The notes beneath the pieces were generated by a model. That model saw only the letters and a list, made by a program, of their open reading frames with translations, was not told the origin of the DNA and made no database searches. 64,000 bases of DNA from contig AKXM01000004.1 of assembly GCA_000277545.1 (NCBI GenBank), positions 333,082 to 397,081 on the forward strand, read 5' to 3'. Numbering within the stretch: position 1 is the first letter of the stretch; each line of letters opens with the position of its first letter. Made by a program: the position numbers and the translations under genes. The stretch is from Enterobacter sp. Ag1. GTDB taxonomy: Bacteria > Pseudomonadota > Gammaproteobacteria > Enterobacterales > Enterobacteriaceae. This document shows, in pieces, positions 63,784 to 64,000 of this stretch.

Positions 63784-64000
63784 TTATCCTCTTCCTGCGA
63801 GCGCGGTGACGCGGTCATATGCGGCCCCGCTGCGCAATACATCCAGCACTTTTTTGGCGTTAGCCTTCAAGTCTTCATGGCCGTGCAATCGCATCAGCAT
63901 CGCAACGTTAGCCGCGACGGCAGACTCGTGCGCGGTCTCACCTTTACCTTGTAGCAGGCGAGTCAGAATGTCACGGTTTTCTTGCGGCGTGCCGCCCGCC
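63784..64000 (-). CDS. trpD: Anthranilate phosphoribosyltransferase TrpD, C-terminal end
   Basis: Only the last 72 codons are present; the gene continues past the right edge. The visible end, read on the minus strand, includes 'GGTPQENRDILTRLLQGKG', 'ESAVAANVAMLMRLHG' and 'SGAAYDRVTALAGRG', the C-terminus of the TrpD domain. In enterobacteria this is usually fused to the TrpG glutaminase, which would lie outside the window. Confidence 0.93.
   Translation of the reverse strand, partial: AGGTPQENRDILTRLLQGKGETAHESAVAANVAMLMRLHGHEDLKANAKKVLDVLRSGAAYDRVTALAGRG

Overview
The window is chromosomal DNA of an enterobacterium (order Enterobacterales, close to Escherichia/Enterobacter/Cedecea). The backbone follows the E. 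coli order: ychN-ychO-narL-narX-narK-narGHJI, tRNA-Tyr pair, purU-ychJ-rssA-rssB-galU, hns-tdk-adhE-ychE-oppABCDF, yciU-clsA-yciY, yciI-tonB, yciA-yciB-yciC, ompW, trpABC(F)D. I cannot fix the genus from sequence alone. Departures from the E. coli order are a ugd gene between galU and hns, a voltage-gated-type channel gene after oppF, and a GGDEF/EAL pair between yciY and yciI.

Region by region: 1-0.8 kb, N-terminal part of a chemoreceptor-like protein. 0.9-14.0 kb, nitrate respiration: the NarX/NarL sensor-regulator pair, the NarK transporter and the NarGHJI membrane nitrate reductase, with perfect FNR boxes and NarL-type heptamers ahead of narK and narG. 14.0-18.1 kb, an accessory segment: an arsR with a decayed arsB/arsC remnant, then a fluoride riboswitch followed by a four-gene set (family II pyrophosphatase, universal stress protein, second enolase, CrcB fluoride exporter). 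It looks like a self-contained fluoride-defence unit, pairing export with replacement of the two classic fluoride-sensitive enzymes. 18.2-24.6 kb, tRNA-Tyr genes, purU, the RssA/RssB sigma-S turnover pair and UDP-glucose/UDP-glucuronate synthesis (galU-ugd). 25.3-37.3 kb, hns, tdk, adhE, ychE and the oligopeptide permease operon with a long structured oppA leader. 37.3-44.2 kb, K+ channel-like gene, yciU, cardiolipin synthase, yciY, diguanylate cyclase plus EAL protein, yciI and tonB.

44.2-55.0 kb is an insertion between tonB and yciA, which are close neighbours in E. coli. It is a two-partner-secretion / contact-dependent-inhibition (CDI) locus in decay. One deletion has joined the POTRA half of cdiB, out of frame, to the middle of cdiA, removing the CdiB barrel and the CdiA secretion signal and TPS domain. 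The VENN motif, the C-terminal toxin and its immunity gene remain. Behind them lies a graveyard of AT-rich orphan modules: short toxin tails that overlap or abut the start codons of small genes, one intact symE-like gene, a second symE remnant and a piece of an IS3-family element. 55.0-56.7 kb carries a divergent SDR/LysR pair. 56.7-64.0 kb returns to backbone: yciA-yciB-yciC, a Cys-cluster protein, ompW, a PH-domain membrane protein and the trp operon, which runs off the right edge within trpD.

The most interesting parts are the fluoride operon with its riboswitch, the decayed CDI locus with its nested toxin/immunity remnants, and the structured oppA leader with a possible 24-codon leader peptide.
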